In this document: positions 5,062 to 5,451 of the stretch, in pieces
Layout: each line of letters starts with the position of its first letter
Position numbering within the stretch: position 1 is the first letter of the stretch
Assembly: GCA_945876015.1 (NCBI GenBank)
Contig: CAMCNM010000155.1
Coordinates: 1 to 5,451, forward strand
Reading direction: 5' to 3'
Source of the DNA: Gemmatimonas phototrophica
Lineage (GTDB): Bacteria; Gemmatimonadota; Gemmatimonadetes; Longimicrobiales; Gaopeijiaceae
DNA: 5,451 bases
Program-made: the position numbers and the translations under genes
The notes under the pieces: model-generated
What the model saw: only the letters and a program-made list of their open reading frames with translations
The model's database searches: none
What the model was told of the DNA's origin: nothing

Positions 5062-5451
5062 TGGAGTCATTCGAAGATCTGGGCCTCAGCCCCGAGCTGG
5101 TCGCGGCGCTCGCGTCCGAAGGGGCCGAAGAGCCTACCCCGTTTCAGGTAGCGGCGATTCCGGTCGTTCGCAGGGGCAACAATCTCCTGGGCAAAGCAGG
5201 GCCGGGCGCGGGCACCCTGATCGCGTACGGCGCCGCGCTGCTGGACCGGCTCGAGCCCGGCGCGGGCAGCCCGCGCGCGCTCGTCCTCACCTCCGCGGAC
5301 GGCGCGGCGCAGGAGATGGCGGAAGCGCTCGCGCGCCTCGGCTCCGCGACCGGACATCAGGTCGCCGCTGCAGGCACGACCTGGGTGCTCCCCGAGCGCG
5401 CCGACGTCCTGTTCGGCACGCCGGGCGAGCTGCTCGCGTGGGTCCGCGCCG
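5061..5451 (+). CDS. Degenerate DEAD-box helicase-like protein, N-terminal 130 residues (3' end outside window)
   Basis: The N-terminal part follows a DEAD-box RecA domain step by step. F4 and FEDLGLSPELVAAL (4-17), a Q-motif-like PTPFQ (25-29) and AAIPVVRRGNNLLG (31-44) lead into the P-loop position. There the expected AxTGxGKT is AGPGAGTL (46-53), so the lysine that holds ATP phosphates is gone. Motif Ia, normally PTRELA, is TSADGA (77-82) with no arginine. The motif Ib position reads TPGE (120-123) instead of TPGR. Spacing between motifs is kept and the frame is open. This looks like a gene maintained as a pseudo-ATPase rather than a decaying one. A likely role is RNA or protein binding, possibly as a partner of a real helicase; that is inference. 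The missing remainder, including the DEAD box, would settle its status. The start is fixed by the TGATG overlap and GAGGAG upstream. Confidence 0.82.
   Translation, partial: MESFEDLGLSPELVAALASEGAEEPTPFQVAAIPVVRRGNNLLGKAGPGAGTLIAYGAALLDRLEPGAGSPRALVLTSADGAAQEMAEALARLGSATGHQVAAAGTTWVLPERADVLFGTPGELLAWVRA

Noticed and set aside
5067..5357. A 96-residue minus-strand open frame at the right end
   Set aside because: It is antisense to the helicase-like gene, which has recognisable homology. The minus-strand product has no identifiable features.

Overview
This is a chromosomal stretch of a high-GC bacterium. Third codon positions are strongly G/C, which makes long antisense shadow frames over every gene. 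No transposase, tRNA, rRNA, CRISPR or phage signature was seen, and base composition looks even throughout. Nothing fixes the phylum. Gemmatimonadota, Eisenbacteria or another high-GC environmental lineage would fit, but that is a guess.

Layout. (1) Bases 1-1034, minus strand: the first 344 residues of an intact DEAD-box RNA helicase (RhlE-like), running off the left edge. (2) Bases 1035-1167: a divergent intergenic region with a three-copy 8-bp tandem repeat and two competing inverted repeats. (3) Bases 1168-2572, plus strand: a two-gene operon with a GTGA overlap, a low-molecular-weight protein tyrosine phosphatase followed by a fructosamine-3-kinase family gene. This pair is known in some bacteria and points to repair of glycated amines or proteins. 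The kinase reading frame is broken by one missing G inside its HGDLWGGN motif. (4) Bases 2573-2622: a short convergent junction with a perfect 16-bp palindrome. (5) Bases 4012-2623, minus strand: a PLP-dependent class I aspartate aminotransferase, followed a few bases later by a tiny two-helix membrane protein. (6) Bases 4013-4132: a divergent region with a plausible aminotransferase promoter overlapped by an operator-like palindrome. (7) Bases 4133-5451, plus strand: a cysteine-free DsbA/HCCA-isomerase-like protein, a 100-residue protein of unknown function, and, overlapping its stop codon, the start of a degenerate DEAD-box-like protein that lacks the Walker A lysine. This last gene runs off the right edge.

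Most of the window is housekeeping. The points most worth a second look are the frameshift in the deglycation operon, the ATPase-dead-looking helicase paralogue coupled to an unknown small protein, and the thioredoxin-fold protein with no cysteines.
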